A DNA stretch of 64,000 nt. Source: Methanosarcina sp. UBA5 (GTDB lineage: Archaea; Halobacteriota; Methanosarcinia; Methanosarcinales; Methanosarcinaceae). A program made the translations under genes and the position numbers. Below the pieces are notes generated by a model. That model was not told the origin of the DNA. It ran no database searches and saw only the letters and a list, made by a program, of their open reading frames with translations. How positions within the stretch are numbered: the stretch's first letter is position 1; every line of letters starts with the position of its first letter. The stretch lies in NCBI RefSeq assembly GCF_002505485.1, contig NZ_DAVG01000103.1:1-64000 (forward strand), read 5' to 3'. This document shows, one piece after another, positions 63,996 through 64,000 of this stretch.

Positions 63996-64000
63996 AACCT

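Overview
The window comes from a methanogenic archaeon of the genus Methanosarcina or a very close relative. The main evidence is four genes for the Methanosarcinales-type S-layer tandem-repeat family, archaeal replication protein A (RPA) with its OB-fold partner, an archaeal class I CCA-adding enzyme, two ADP-dependent sugar kinases, an archaeal-type GlmS/GlmM/GlmU set, and AT-rich intergenic DNA. No rRNA, tRNA or CRISPR array was recognised.

Layout. 1-3.1 kb: a phosphodiesterase and an RPA operon. 3.6-4.6 kb: a decayed surface-protein gene. 5.4-11 kb: a four-gene operon taking fructose-6-phosphate to UDP-GlcNAc-type nucleotide sugars (nucleotidyltransferase, glmS, glmM, second nucleotidyltransferase). 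11-16 kb: an exported protein, a YqaA-like membrane protein and a large S-layer-family protein. 16.5-17.9 kb: cca. 18-31.9 kb: an accessory stretch holding a DedA protein, two paralogous COG4705 membrane proteins around a PPOX-like gene with an in-frame amber codon, an IS200/IS605 element, a small membrane protein plus tandem winged-helix pair, the probable major S-layer gene, and a PAP2-phosphatase/glycosyltransferase/flippase group. This stretch ends at a second, partial copy of the cca 3' end. 32-35.4 kb: a three-gene operon that looks like an ABC-three-component (ABC-3C) conflict system. 35.7-45 kb: core metabolism and repair (OGG-type glycosylase, two ADP-dependent PFK/glucokinase paralogs, argJ-CBS-argC, a nucleoside deoxyribosyltransferase-like gene, a Dph6-like ATPase). 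45-56 kb: small genes, a GNAT protein, two Hsp20 proteins, a beta-helix/PKD surface protein, AMMECR1, pgk, a family 4 uracil-DNA glycosylase and a ferredoxin. 56-64 kb: cell-surface genes (YVTN propeller, two anchorless S-layer-repeat proteins) and an operon of a membrane-anchored winged-helix protein, an exported protein and a HEAT-repeat lipoprotein.

The most unusual points are: the ABC-3C operon; a 19-bp direct-repeat motif in front of both COG4705 genes and again at 24.77 kb; an in-frame UAG in a PPOX-family gene, which could be pyrrolysine or decay; and a 246-bp direct repeat of the cca 3' end (about 88% identical by hand count) bracketing about 14 kb. All family assignments come from reading motifs and translated sequence; no database search was run.
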